Below, piece after piece: positions 46,335 to 57,364 of a DNA stretch of 64,000 nt (position 1 is the first letter of the stretch; the number at the start of each line of letters is the position of its first letter). The position numbers were made by a program, and so were the translations under genes. The DNA comes from Amblyomma americanum. Its lineage: Eukaryota; Arthropoda; Arachnida; Ixodida; Ixodidae. The DNA lies in the NCBI RefSeq assembly GCF_052857255.1, contig NC_135498.1:158891124-158955123 (forward strand), in the 5' to 3' direction. A model generated the notes under the pieces. The model ran no database searches. It was given only the letters and a program-made list of their open reading frames with translations, and was not told where the DNA came from.

Positions 46335-47592
46335 ATGACGTCTACTACAGGCAGTCAGACAGGCCAGCCTTCCGGCACTGTCCCGCCCGTTGTAGTTCTC
46401 ACCCCTCCGCTCACCACCATCCTTCCACGGCGATCGGTTTGAGGACGTCGAGGACTGGTTGTCCAGCTTTGACCGTGTGGCCACTTTTAACCAGTGGGAC
46501 GACGACCGAAAACTACGAAACGTCTATTTCTCGTTCCAAGACTCTGCGAAGACATGGTTCGAGAACCATGAGGCATCCTTTACGAACTGGGAAGCGTTCT
46601 GCCGTCAGTTGCTGGCTACCTTCAGCACAAACGCCCGCAAGGAAAATGCTGAACTCGCCCTTCGCACCAGGTCACAGCAGGCGAACGAAAGCGTCGCCAT
46701 GTTTATTGAAGACATGGCACGTCTCTTCAATCGGGCTGACCCTGCCATGCCAGAGGCTACCAAGGTGCGCCACCTCATGCGTGGTGTGAAGGAGCGGCTC
46801 TTCGCTGGCCTCATACGCGACCCACCAAGAACCGTCGCTGACTTCGCTAAAGAAGCCACAGGAATGGAACGTTCCTTACAGGAACGCAGTGCGCAGTACG
46901 GTCGTCCGGGAAGTGTTGCGGCCAGCAACTATTGTGCGTCCCTGCCATTCGCCGGGGACGAGGCTCTTCGGGAGCTTGTGCGGAGTGTAGTTCGCGAAGA
47001 ACTGCGCAATATCCGCTTAGATGCTCCACCTGCCAGTGGTGCAGCTGTAGCTGATGCCGTCCGCGAGGAAATTCGGCGAGCAGTCCAGCCACCACCGGCA
47101 CCACAGCCGGAGCCGTACGCCAGCAGCTACAACGAAGCCCTACGGACACCGCAGCCGGAGCCGTACATCATGAGCTACAGTGAAGCTCTGCGGAGACCTG
47201 CGCCAGTTCCACATGCGTTCCGCCCTGCTGCAGAACAAACGCAGGGGTACTTTCCCTCCGCCGAGCAGCGTGACCCGCGCCCTGTTCGAAAAGCTGACGT
47301 GTGGCACACACCCAACAACCGGCCACTATGCTACCACTGCGGGGAGCCCGGTCATATCCTCCGCAACTGCCCCTACCGGCGGATGGGATTTAGAGGATTT
47401 CCACCGAGCGCACCTCGACCGCGCTATGGTGAGAGACCGCGAGACATTGAGCAGTACCTGGCCGATAATGTGCTGCCCTCAACGCCTCCACGACGCCAGT
47501 CTAGGTCGCCGTCTCCAAGACGAATTCCTCCACCCATTCAAGCATCATTCTCTGGCCAATTCAGAGACACGTCCCCCCACTGGGAAAACTGA
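46335..47592 (+). pseudogene. gag of the gypsy element (one frameshift)
   Basis: ATG at 46335 opens a leader of about 30 residues. Near 46420-46430 a one-base change shifts the frame, and the rest then runs open to TGA at 47590-47592. The Gag core is FEDVEDWLSSFDRVATFNQW, the KTWFENHEASFTNWEAFCRQ block and the LATFSTNARKENAELALRTR block. A Pro-rich linker with two similar EPYASSYNEAL/EPYIMSYSEAL repeats follows, then one CCHC zinc knuckle (CYHCGEPGHILRNC, ~47330-47371). Gag packages the element RNA. Apart from the single frameshift it looks recently intact. Confidence 0.9.
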
Positions 47593-47650
47593 AGACGGCG
47601 TCCTCCGGGGGTAGGACCGCCGCTGCCGAAAAGAGTGAACAGCCTCCATA
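47536..47650. repeat. Left copy of ~100-bp direct repeat around inserted LINE
   Basis: CTGGCCAATTCAGAG...GTGAACAGCCTCCA, repeated at 49495-49608 with about 10 mismatches in 97 aligned bases. Confidence 0.85.
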
Positions 47651-49493
47651 ATGTCCATAATGTATTCGGTTTATGTAAATGACCTACAGATAGCATGCAC
47701 TTCCTCCAGCATATCGTCCTGCGAGAGACAAATACAAATCACACTAAATAAACTAGCTGCTTGGGCAGAGATAAATGGGTTCAAGTTCTCTCCTCAAAAA
47801 ACAGTAGCTGTTCTGTTCTCATTGCGACGAGGCCTACAATTCAATCCCAACCTATACTTGAATCAAGCCACACTACCAATTAAACCAGAACATAAATTTT
47901 TAGGACTCACTTTTGACAAGAAACTCACATTTCTACCACACATTAACAACCTTAAGAAGAAAGCATCCCAAGTCCTCAATGTATTAAAGGTGCTCTCGCG
48001 AAAACGGTGGGGGTCCGATAGAACATGCCTATTACACATCTATCGCTCTCTGGTACGCTCCAAGCTGGACTATGGGTGCATAGTATACGGTTCAGCAAGA
48101 GCATCCTACTTGAAAAGACTGGACCCTGTTCATAATCTTGGTTTGCGCCTATCAACTGGAGCTTATAGAACATCCCCGGTAAAGAGTCTTTACGTTGAAA
48201 CAAATGAGCCCACACTAGAGGATAGAAGAGTCATACTAACATGCACGTACATCCTAAAAACCCGTTCTCTCCCTAAACATCTCTGCTATCCCATTGTTAC
48301 CAAGTGCCCATCTAGGAGATTATTCAATAATAAACCACATTTTATCAGGACACTAATAATGCGCTTTGAAGATAAATGTGAAGACTTAGCAGTGATGGAC
48401 GCCCTACCTAATATTGCACAAAGACATGAATATCTACCACCATGGTACAGCCTTCCTTCAGTGTGTGACTTCACATTGACACACGTAAACAAAGAGAAAA
48501 TACCACACGAGCACATACTGCAAGAGTTCTTTGCATTACAAGAAAAATATGACACTTACACCGAATTTTACACTGATGGCTCAAAAACAGAAAGTCATGT
48601 CGGAAGTGCAGTAATTCAAGGAACAAAAGAAAAAATGATACGATTGCCACAGTATGCATCGGTATTTACTGCGGAATGTTATGCCATCTTTATAGCTGTA
48701 GAACAAATAGTAAAACAAAACATAAAAAATAGCATCATTTACACCGATTCACTGAGTATGCTAAAAGCGCTGCATTCTACAAACGCTGCTGAACCCATAA
48801 TAGGAAAAATCATACATAACATAGTTAAAATTACAAAGCAAAAACATAACATCATATTCTGCTGGGTCCCTAGCCATGTTGAAATTTTAGGTAATGAGAG
48901 AGCAGATGCTTGCGCAGCACAAGCTAGAATTGGCCATATAAAACAAGTTAACATACCACAGAGGGATTTTTCTAAATTACTGCACAGTAAACTCAGGAAT
49001 AAGTGGCAGATTGCATGGGACGAACAAACAAACAACAAACTACATTCTATAAAGCCTGTTTTGGGAGAATTGAGATCATGTACACATCAGGAGCGTTTCA
49101 TAGAAGTTATTTTGTGTCGACTACGCATTGGACACACCCACCTTACTCACAACTTCTTACTGACAAAAAAAGGCAAACCCCTCTGCGAAATGTGTGGCGA
49201 TAAACTCACGGTAAACCACATTTTAATTGTATGCAAAGAACTGGAACAACTGAGGAAAAAATATTTCACAACATTGTACAATGAATACATCCCACTACAC
49301 CCCATGTTACTTTTAGGATATCAAGCACTGGTTGATTTTTCCAGCATTTTTAAATTTCTCAGAGAAGCCAATGTTTTATACAAACTTTAGATATAAAAGG
49401 CGTAACCTTTAACAAAAGCTCTAACCGTGTGTTTGGCGCATCATAGCCTCAGTTGCTTTTGCGCCATTAAAATTAATATAACTAACTAACTAA
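47651..49493 (+). mobile_element. I-clade LINE, 5'-truncated, 579-codon open frame
   Basis: The frame 47651-49390 is open throughout. It begins inside the RT domain at the catalytic box, which reads YVNDLQIA instead of YVDD, so the first catalytic Asp of the pair is Asn. RT thumb follows (KLDYGCIVYGSA, NLGLRLSTGAYRTSP). An RNase H domain has all four acidic positions visible: YTDGSK (~48572), ECYAIF (~48675), IYTDSLSM (~48742), NERADACA (~48896). The HC motif CEMCGDKLTVNHILIVC follows (~49186-49235). The 3' end is an (ACTA)n-like run ending near 49493. The RNase H places it in the I group. It is inserted between gag and protease of the gypsy element. Without endonuclease and half of the RT it is not autonomous. 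Confidence 0.9.
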
Positions 49494-49494
49494 C

Positions 49495-49608
49495 AGTCAT
49501 GCACCATCATCTGGCCAATTCAGAGGTACGTCTTCCCGCCGGGAAAACTGAAGACGGCGTCCTCTGGGGGTAGGACCGCCGCTGCCGCAGACAGTGAACA
49601 GCCTCCAT
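49495..49608. repeat. Right copy of ~100-bp direct repeat
   Basis: Partner of 47536-47650, starting right after the LINE tail and continuing into the gypsy protease leader. Confidence 0.85.
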
Positions 49609-49619
49609 CCGACGATTTT

Positions 49620-50459
49620 ATGCGACGACCCCACCCGCCGACCTTAAAGACGATCTCACCGCCGACCTCACCGACGACCTCAGCGACGACCCCATCGACG
49701 ACGGCACCAAAAACCTCGCCGACAAATTGTCAAACAGTTGTTTCCGCCGCCGAAATTGTTGTTGCCGCCGATGGCTATGACGTATCTGCACTCGTCGATA
49801 CCGGAGCCGACTTTTCTGTCATGAGTAGTAACCTAGCCGCAACCCTCAGAAAGGTTATAACACCTTGGCATGGGCCGCAGATACGCACAGCTGGTTGCCA
49901 TGTGGTAACGCCGGTCAGCGTCTGCACCAGCCGTATAAAGATCCGCGGTGCAACTTTCACTGGCTCCTTCGCCGTGCTACGAGAGTGCTCTAAAGAACTG
50001 ATTCTCGGCATGGACTTCCTTAAAGAGTATGGGGCGGTCATCAACCTGCACGAGCAATTGGTATCCTTTTCGACACAGCGAGCCGTTGATACCGACCCCG
50101 AGCCGCACAGAGCACCATTACGTATCTCTGATGACCACACAACGATACCGCCGATAGCAAGCAAGTTTGTCACAGTCCAGTGTGATACCAGCTCCGGTAC
50201 TCGGGGCATTGCCGAAGCGAATATGTCGCTGCTACTGTCTCGGCAAGTTTGCGTTGCTCGCGCCCTTGTCGACCTTGTTCACGCGCGTACCACGCTCTTA
50301 GTGACCAACTTTAGTTGTGAACCCCAACATTTGACGAAAAACACGGTGATTGCCCATTTTGAAAAACTTGGCGAACATGCCGGCCAATGTGCCTTATCAA
50401 GAACTTGGCGAACATGCCGGCCAATGTGCCTTATCAACAACGGCCCCCGAAATAGCTGA
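49620..50459 (+). CDS. Gypsy protease region of pol
   Basis: A Pro/Thr-rich leader ([14 protein letters not shown]) precedes a retropepsin with an intact active site [12 protein letters not shown] (~49791-49826) and the [20 protein letters not shown] block (~49996-50055). Retropepsins process Gag and Pol as homodimers. The frame runs on toward the RT but is thrown out by a 37-bp tandem duplication at 50365-50438 and stops at 50459. The leader lies in the gag-pro junction, so translation would need the upstream frame or frameshifting. Confidence 0.85.
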   Translation: MRRPHPPTLKTISPPTSPTTSATTPSTTAPKTSPTNCQTVVSAAEIVVAADGYDVSALVDTGADFSVMSSNLAATLRKVITPWHGPQIRTAGCHVVTPVSVCTSRIKIRGATFTGSFAVLRECSKELILGMDFLKEYGAVINLHEQLVSFSTQRAVDTDPEPHRAPLRISDDHTTIPPIASKFVTVQCDTSSGTRGIAEANMSLLLSRQVCVARALVDLVHARTTLLVTNFSCEPQHLTKNTVIAHFEKLGEHAGQCALSRTWRTCRPMCLINNGPRNS

Positions 50460-51420
50460 ACAGGACACTGCAACAGCCATTAGGATCGACGTGAACCCTG
50501 ACCTTCTGACCAATCAGAAACGCCGCGTGGAAAGCCTTATTGACTCTTTCCGCGACTGTTTTGCATCAACATCCAAGGTTCGCCAGACGCCAATAACTAA
50601 GCACCGTATTATCGTCGACAGTGACCAGAGACCGCTATGTCAGCGTCCTTATCGTGTTTCGTCGAAGGAGCGCGATGCTATCCGCCGCCAAGTTGCCGAA
50701 ATGCTCCACAACGACGTTATACAACCATCGACGAGCCCCTGGGCGTCACCTGTTGTTCTCGTCGCAAAGAAGGACGGCAGCCTACGGTTCTGTGTAGAAT
50801 ATAGACGTCTCAATAACGTTACCAAAAAGAGATGTCTGTCCACTACCACGCATTGATGACTCATTAGACCGCCTCCGCCATGCTACCTACTTTTCGTCAC
50901 TCGACCTTCGTAGCTGTTATTGGCAAATCGAGGTCGACGAACGTGACCGAGAAAAGACCGCCTTCGTTACTCCTGACGGACTGTACGAATTTAAGGTGCT
51001 TCCTTTCGGCTTGTGTTCAGCCCATGCGACGTTCCAACGTATGATGGACACCGTACTAACTGACCTGAAGTGGCAGTCCTGTTTTGTCTATCTCGACGAC
51101 GTCGTGATTTTCGCCTACACGTTCGAGGAGCACCTGAAACGTTTGCGTGCCGTCTTCGAAGCAATTCATTCTGCGGGTCTGTCTCTCAAGCCTGAGAAGT
51201 GCCACTTCGGATTTTGGGGAGCTCAAGTTTCTTGGCCACATTGTGAGCGCTCAGGGCGTTAGCCCCGACCCAGAAAAGACCGCCGCCGTTGCTGCATTTC
51301 CCCAGCCAACAGATAAACGAAGCTTCCGGCGTTTCCTGGACTTTGCGCCTGTTATCGGAGGTTCGTTCAAAACTTCTCCAAGTTCGCAGAGCCGCTGACT
51401 CGCCTGACAAAAGACTCCGA
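50402..51420 (+). pseudogene. Gypsy reverse transcriptase region (frameshifted)
   Basis: From the second unit of the 37-bp duplication the frame reads into the [54 protein letters not shown] one-base insertion near 50830 changes frame. [42 protein letters not shown] and the catalytic FVYLDDVVIF (~51085-51112, both Asp kept) follow. Another shift lies near 51215 (before ELKFLGHIVSAQGVSPDPEK) and another near 51345. All RT motifs survive but in four frame segments. Confidence 0.9.
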
Positions 51421-53209
51421 ACCCTTTTTCTGGGGCCAAGATCAGGAAAAATCTTTCATAGAGCTTAAGGCCCGCCTCCAATCTGCGCCTATCCTTGCCC
51501 ACTTCGAAGAGCAGGCCGACACGGAACTGCACACAGATGCCAGCAATGTGGGCCTCGGTGCGGTGATTGTGCAGTGGCAAGACGGTGTGGAACGCGTGAT
51601 CGCATACGCAAGTCGCACTTTGTCCCGTTCCGAAGTGAATTATTCCACAACAGAAAAGGAGTGTCTCGCTGTTGTGTGGGCAATCACAAAATTTCGTCCA
51701 TACCTGTACGGCCGCCCGTTTCGAGTCGTCAGCGATCATCACTCCTTGTGCTGGCTTGCGAACCTCAAAGATCCATCGGGGCGACATGCACGGTGGAGCC
51801 TTCGGTTGCAAGAGTTCAACGTCACCATCGTGTATAAGTCGGGTCGGCAACATAGCGATGCAGACTGTCTCTCCCGAGCTCCTCTTCCGTGCCCACCAGA
51901 TGAGTCCGACGAAGATTCTGCTTTCCTCGGCGCTGTCACCACATCCGACCTTGCCCACCACCAGAGGGCCGACTGCGAACTGCTGCCTCTAATCGAGTAC
52001 CTCGAAGGAACCGCTCCGTCTCCGCCCAGACTCTTCTCGCGCGGACTTTCGTCGTTTTGCTTAATAGATGGAGTCCTCTACAAGAAAAACTACGGTCCGA
52101 CCGACACTGCGTATCTCCTCGTTGTCCCAACCGTGCTTCGTAAGGAAGTTCTCGCTGCATGCCACGACGACCTTTCTTCTGGCCACCTCGGTTTTTCCAG
52201 AACATTGGGACGCCTCCGCCACAAGTACTACTGGCCAAGGCTTGCTGCGGTCGTCCAACGCTACGTACGAACCTGCCGTGAGTGTCAACGACGGAAGGTA
52301 CCACCGACAAAACCGGCCGGCCTTCTTAAGCCAATTGATCCACCGCAAATCCCATTCCAACAAGTCAGCATGGACTTACTGGGTCCATTCCCGGTGTCCT
52401 CCATGGGAAACAGGTATATTGTTGTTGCCACGGACTACCTAAGCCGCTATTGTGAAACCAAGGCTCTTCCCCGTGGCACCGCGGTTGAAATTGCACAGTT
52501 CTTTGTTCACCACATCGTGCTTCGCCACGGCGCCCCCGTGGTTGTATTAACTGACCGGGGAACCGCGTTTACGTCGGCTCTTACACACGAGGTCTTAAGT
52601 CTTAGTGGCACCAGTCATAGAAAAACGACTGCTTACCATCCTCAAACGAATGGACTTACTGAGAGACTGAACAAGACTATCACAGATATGATGTCTACGT
52701 ATGTCGACGCTGACCATCGCAACTGGGACGAAATACTTCCCTACATCACGTTTGCGTACAACACCGCCCTCCAAGAAACGACGCGCTTCACCCCCTTCCG
52801 TTTGGTGTATGGCCGAGATGCCCTGACCATGCTTGACGCCATGCTGCTCCCGGATTGTACCCCCTCGTCTGTCCCAGGCGCTGACCAATTCGTTCGCGAT
52901 GCAGAAGCCGCTCGCCACCTTGCTCGACAACGCATTCGCCACCAGCAGACAACTGACGCCCGGCGTTACAGCCTCCGCCACAGGGAGGTGATTTACCAAC
53001 CCGGCGAGCACGTCTGCGTATGGAGCCCTATACGTGTGCGCTGTCGCTCTGAAAAGCTTCTGCGGCGCTACTTCGGCCCCTACGAGGTGCTACGTCAACT
53101 CAGCGATGTGAACTATGAAGTGTACCCGCACGGAGTTGTCCGGTCTTCTCGCCCGCCCAAGTCTGAAGTCGTCCACGTGTCCCGCATGAAACCGTATTAC
53201 GCCCGTTAG
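51360..53209 (+). CDS. Gypsy RNase H and integrase
   Basis: Open from about 51360 to TAG at 53207-53209. RNase H: ELHTDASNVGLGAV (first Asp), STTEKECLAVVWA (Glu), RVVSDHHSLCWL (Asp). Integrase: an HHCC zinc-binding module (HDDLSSGHLG ... CRECQ, ~52164-52287), catalytic triad in MDLLGPFP (~52371), VLTDRGTAFTS (~52548) and HPQTNGLTERLNK (~52638-52676), then a GPYEVLRQLSDVNYEV module and a C-terminal VVHVSRMKPYYAR. RNase H removes the RNA template and integrase inserts the cDNA. This is the longest undamaged coding part of the element. It depends on an upstream frame that is broken, so it is probably not expressed as a full Pol. Confidence 0.93.
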
Positions 53210-53312
53210 CCCCTCCCCGAGTTCACATTCAGTGCTGCCACCACACGCCATCGCACTTTCGGTGTCTCCACACTCTTTTATCCCCCTTGCCGGAGGCATC
53301 GAAGCGATGCCT

Positions 53313-53330
53313 CTTGAAAGGCGGGGGCAA
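53313..53330 (+). promoter_or_regulatory. Polypurine tract of the gypsy element
   Basis: GAAAGGCGGGGGCAA directly abuts the 3' LTR, as expected for the plus-strand primer. Confidence 0.75.
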
Positions 53331-53495
53331 TGCCACACTGCTCACATTCTGCGAGCACCGCCATGCGGCCGAGCGGCATTACTGGGCTCGTGTGGGAGAG
53401 AAGAGAACGTTCCCGTTCGAACGCGCGGTGCTGGGTTTCTGGCCTTCGGATTAAAAAAGCCCCTTTTTCGTGCCACCCTACGTTTGTCGGCGACA
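53331..53495 (+). mobile_element. 3' LTR of Ty3/gypsy element
   Basis: TGCCACACTG...GTCGGCGACA, 165 bp, partner of 45999-46166. No clear target-site duplication: the 5' flank is TATAT and the 3' flank GTATT. Confidence 0.92.
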
Positions 53496-54225
53496 GTATT
53501 TATTGCCGGCTAACACAATCAAGGGGAAGGCAGTGTTTGAAGAAATAAAAGAAAAAACGTTTTTTGCACACGACGAGAAATGTGCAGCGCTGAATACAGC
53601 CTGAACATTGCCACTAGCATAGAAAAGTATTTGACAGTTGAAAAATTGTTAAATACCAGCGATGAATTCTAGGACCCATGTGGAATGCGTATCCATGGAA
53701 GGATAAACTTCAGGAGTGAAGTAGAAAAATGAAGCACAAGAACCGGAAGCTTGACGTCAGGTGCGCTCGCTTTAACTCACTTATGTTTGAGGTACTGAAT
53801 TGGTTACGCGGAGAGGCTGGTTGACTACCAAAAAAAAAAAAGGTTTCTTTTTCTGGCCGGTAAATAGTCGTGATACTTGTGGCCGGTAAATAGTCGCGAT
53901 ATTTTATATCACCTGCTAGTAGAGATCGTGCATTATTTATTTCTTCAAAATACCCCGAAAGGATCTCATTCGAGAGTATTACATTGGGGGGGGGGGGGGG
54001 GTACAAGGTATTGGTTACCGGTTATTATAATGCACTAAAATAAAATAAACAGGAATTACTAAATATTAATGAAAAATGCGCATCCAAAAAAGAGAGTCTA
54101 AAAAAACGCACTGGAGGAAAATTTTAGGAACAAGTAAGGCTTTACCTGAAGAAAAAGGCAATGCAGGAAAAAGTACGCTGAAGTACAGCTGAAAAAAAAT
54201 TCTTTTGTAGTTGTCGAAACATGAG
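53496..54225. other. No recognisable gene; G17 run
   Basis: Contains a tandem CTGGCCGGTAAATAGTCG-type repeat near 53853-53896 and a poly-G run at 53985-54001. No gene. Confidence 0.5.
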
Positions 54226-54229
54226 TGAA

Positions 54230-54600
54230 TTTGTTGGAACTAGTTTAGATCCGATTTATAGCATTGGGTGATGGTAAAGCATTCCGTTCAGTTATTGTGC
54301 GCGGTAAAAAAAGTATGCATAAAGGAATGGCTGGCAGCTAATGCGTTCTACTTTGTAAGGATGATCACGACGTGCAAATATGGCTGGCGGTGGCTGAAAG
54401 AATTCACCATGAAGGGAAGGATGGTGACAAAGCTTATGGAAAAGTGATAGGCAGGATATTTTTGGCGCAGTAAGAAGTTTTCTAACTCGGATTTAGTCAT
54501 CAATGACGTGACACTGCAGTAACATGAATGATCAGAAAAAATGAATCTTGCAGTACGGCTTTGCAAAGCTTCGCTGTTACTGATGATACAGTATATATCT
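54230..54600 (-). mobile_element. CR1/jockey-like LINE RT C-terminal fragment
   Basis: The minus strand shows LQSRTARFIFSDHSCYCSVT and SLMTKSELENFLLRQ, collinear with the family at 21445-21921 (VQNNSVRFILANYNRTASIT). 5'-truncated and with stops. Confidence 0.65.
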
Positions 54601-54670
54601 GGTGAGGATTCCAAATGGCAGACGCGTATTCAAGTTTCGGGCGTGTTAATGTGGTATACGGTAGTTATTT

Positions 54671-55092
54671 AAGGCGAAAGCCTTTAATGGCTCATACTCG
54701 CGGCCATGAATCTTTCCGGCGTTCGTTACATCCAGCAACTAAATGGCCTCATCGAGATAAGGCACCAAAGCAACTACAACAGTCTGAAGCAGTTGCTGGC
54801 AGCTGCGGTCAATCGAAATAAGTCTGGTGGCATCGCAAAGAAAATTATAAAGCAGTTTGGCTGATGAGCGTGTGACGCCATTGAGTGGCGTCGCCATCGT
54901 TCGAGAGGAGTGCTCTCCTGGCAATATTGCCAGACGCCTCCTGAACAACGATCTGGACGGATGCCGGCTAAACGCTCTTTGTAGTCTTTAATCAACACTT
55001 TCACCACACATCACACGTCAACCCATCCTTTCTTTTGGTCGGCGCCTTCTACTTTCTTCAAGCAGCAACACCGCGCTAAAGGCTTTCGCCTC
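54671..55092. mobile_element. MITE with 15-bp TIRs
   Basis: AGGCGAAAGCCTTTA at 54672-54686 and its exact reverse complement at 55077-55091. Each end can itself fold (AGGC-GAAA-GCCT). The interior of ~390 bp encodes nothing recognisable. Confidence 0.7.
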
Positions 55093-55258
55093 ACCGCACT
55101 TTAGGTCAAGAAAGTGCCCTTCTGAATTTTTATTACATCTTTGCGGCCTCGTTTAAATTACGTATGATTAGTCTGAAAGTACGATTAGCGGAGGGCAAAG
55201 AGCAAGATTAATGTGATGATTCCATCATAAGTCAGACTGAAGATTAATGTCAAGATAC
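55093..55258. other. Short spacer without features
   Basis: Nothing recognisable between the MITE and the RTE LINE. Confidence 0.4.
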
Positions 55259-55259
55259 C

Positions 55260-57285
55260 CGTAACTTTAACTTTAAGATACTCGGCTTGAACTGAGGAAG
55301 ATGATCTTGATGTTCATTCAATGCACGATAATCTGACATCAATAATTACGGAGTGCGCAGTAGAAGTAGGCAGTAGGACAGTTCGATAGGATACCGGGAA
55401 GCTATCTCAGATGACGAAAGATCTGATTAAGAAGCGCCAAAACACGAGGGCATCTAACCCTACCGATAGAATAGAACTAACGGAGCTATCAAAGTTAATA
55501 AATAAGCGCAAGGTAGCCAACATAAGGAAGTTTAATATGGAGAAAATCGAGCATGCTATAAAGAACGGAGGTAGCCTAAAAACAGTGAAGAGGAAACTAG
55601 GCATAGCTAAAAACCAGATGTATGCATTAAGAGACAAGCAGGGCAATGTCATTAGCAATATGGATAAGATAGTTAACGTAGCCAAATAGTTCTACACAGA
55701 CCTGTACAGTAGCCAATGTAATCACAGCGTTAATGAGAAAGACAGCAGTGCACAGCAATGCGTCATCCCGCCAGTAACGAAAACGAAGTAAAGAAAGCCT
55801 TAGAAGCAATGAAAAGGGGAAAAGCAGCTGGGAAGGATCAGGTAACAGCAGATCTGTTGAAGGATGGAGGGGACATCGTGCTAGAAAAACTAGCCACCCT
55901 GTATACGGAATGCCTTATGACCTCGACTGTACCAGAAGCTTGGAAGAATGCAAACATTATCTTAATTCATAAGAAGGGAGACGCCAAGGACTTGAAAAAT
56001 TACAGGCCGATCAGCTTACTATCCGTTGCCTACAAAGTATTTACTAAGGTAATCGCTAATAGAGTGAGGGCCACGTTAGACTTTAATCAACCAAATGATC
56101 AGGCAGGCTTTCGTAAAGGATATTCCACAATAGATCATATTCACACTATCAATCAGGTGATAGAGAAATGCGCAGAATATAATCAACCTCTATATATAGC
56201 TTTCATTGATCACGAGAAAGCATTCGACTCAGTGGAAACCTCAGCAGTCATTCAGGCATTGCGTAATCAGGGGGTAGAAGATCCTTATGTCAAAATACTG
56301 GAAGATATATATAGCAACTGCACAGCCCCTATAGTCCTCCATAAAGTCAGCAATAAAATTCCAATAAGGAAGGGCGTAAGGCAAGGAGACACGATCGCGC
56401 CAATGCTGTTCACCGCACGTTTACAGGAGGTATTTCGAGGCCTGAATTGGGAACAGTTGGAAATAACAATAAATGGAGAATACCTAAATAATCTGCGATT
56501 TGCTGTTGACATTGCCTTGCTGAGTCACTCAGGAGGTGAACTGCAAATCATGATCAATGAGTTAGGCAGGCAGAGCGGACCGATGGGTCTAAAAATTAAC
56601 ATGCAGAAAACCAAGGTAATGTTCAACAGCCTAGCAAGGGAACAACAGTTCACAATTGGCAGCGAGAGCCTAGAAGTTGTGACGGAATACGTCTACTTAG
56701 GGCACGTAGTAACAGCTGATCCGGATCATGAGAGGGAGATAACTAGAAGGATAAGAATGGGGTGGAGCACATATGGCAAATTCTCGCAGATCATGAGTGG
56801 AAGTTTACCAATCTCCCTGAGAGCAAAGTGTACAACAGCTTAATCTTACCGGTACTCACCTACGGGGCAGAAACGTGGAGGCTAACGAAAAGAGCTCAGC
56901 TTAAGTTAAGGACAACGCAGCGAGCCATAGAAAGAAAAATGATAGGCGTAACGTTAAGAGGCCGGAAGCGGGCAGAGTGGGTGAGGGAACAAACACGGGT
57001 TAATGACATCCTAGTCGAAATCAAGAGAAAGAAATGGGCTGGGGCAGGGCATGTAATGCGAAGGCAAGATAACCGCTGGTCCTTAAGGGTAACGGAGTGG
57101 ATTCCAAGAGAAAGTAAGCGGAGCAGGGGGCGGCAGGAGGTTAGGTGGGCGGATGAGATTAAGAAGTGTGCAGGCAAAGGGTGGATGCAGCTGGCAAAGG
57201 GTAGGGTTAATTAGCGAGACATGGGAGAGGCCTTTGCCCTGCATTGGGTGTAGTAAAGGCTGATGATGATGATGATGATGATGAC
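55260..57285 (+). pseudogene. RTE-type LINE, ORF2 from linker to 3' end
   Basis: Starts in the linker after the missing endonuclease (KDLIKKRQNTRASNP, ~55420). A stop and frame change occur around 55690-55790, then an open frame of 361 codons (55758-56843): KKALEAMKRGKAAGKDQVTA, NYRPISLLSVAYKVFTKVIA, QAGFRKGYSTIDHI, IDHEKAFDSVETS, RKGVRQGDTIAPMLFTA. The catalytic box reads LRFAVDIALLS, so the first Asp of FADD is Val, which should abolish polymerisation. A shift near 56830 leads into the C-terminal frame to 57214 (LPVLTYGAETWRLTKR, HVMRRQDNRWSLRVTEWIPR, GRQEVRWADEIKK). The 3' end is a (TGA)n run at 57261-57284, typical of RTE elements. Confidence 0.92.
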
Positions 57286-57364
57286 CCGTAACTTGTGATG
57301 AATTCTACACTATTGCTATGAAGAGGTGGCAGAAATACGTGGCATGTTAGTGAAGGACATGACC

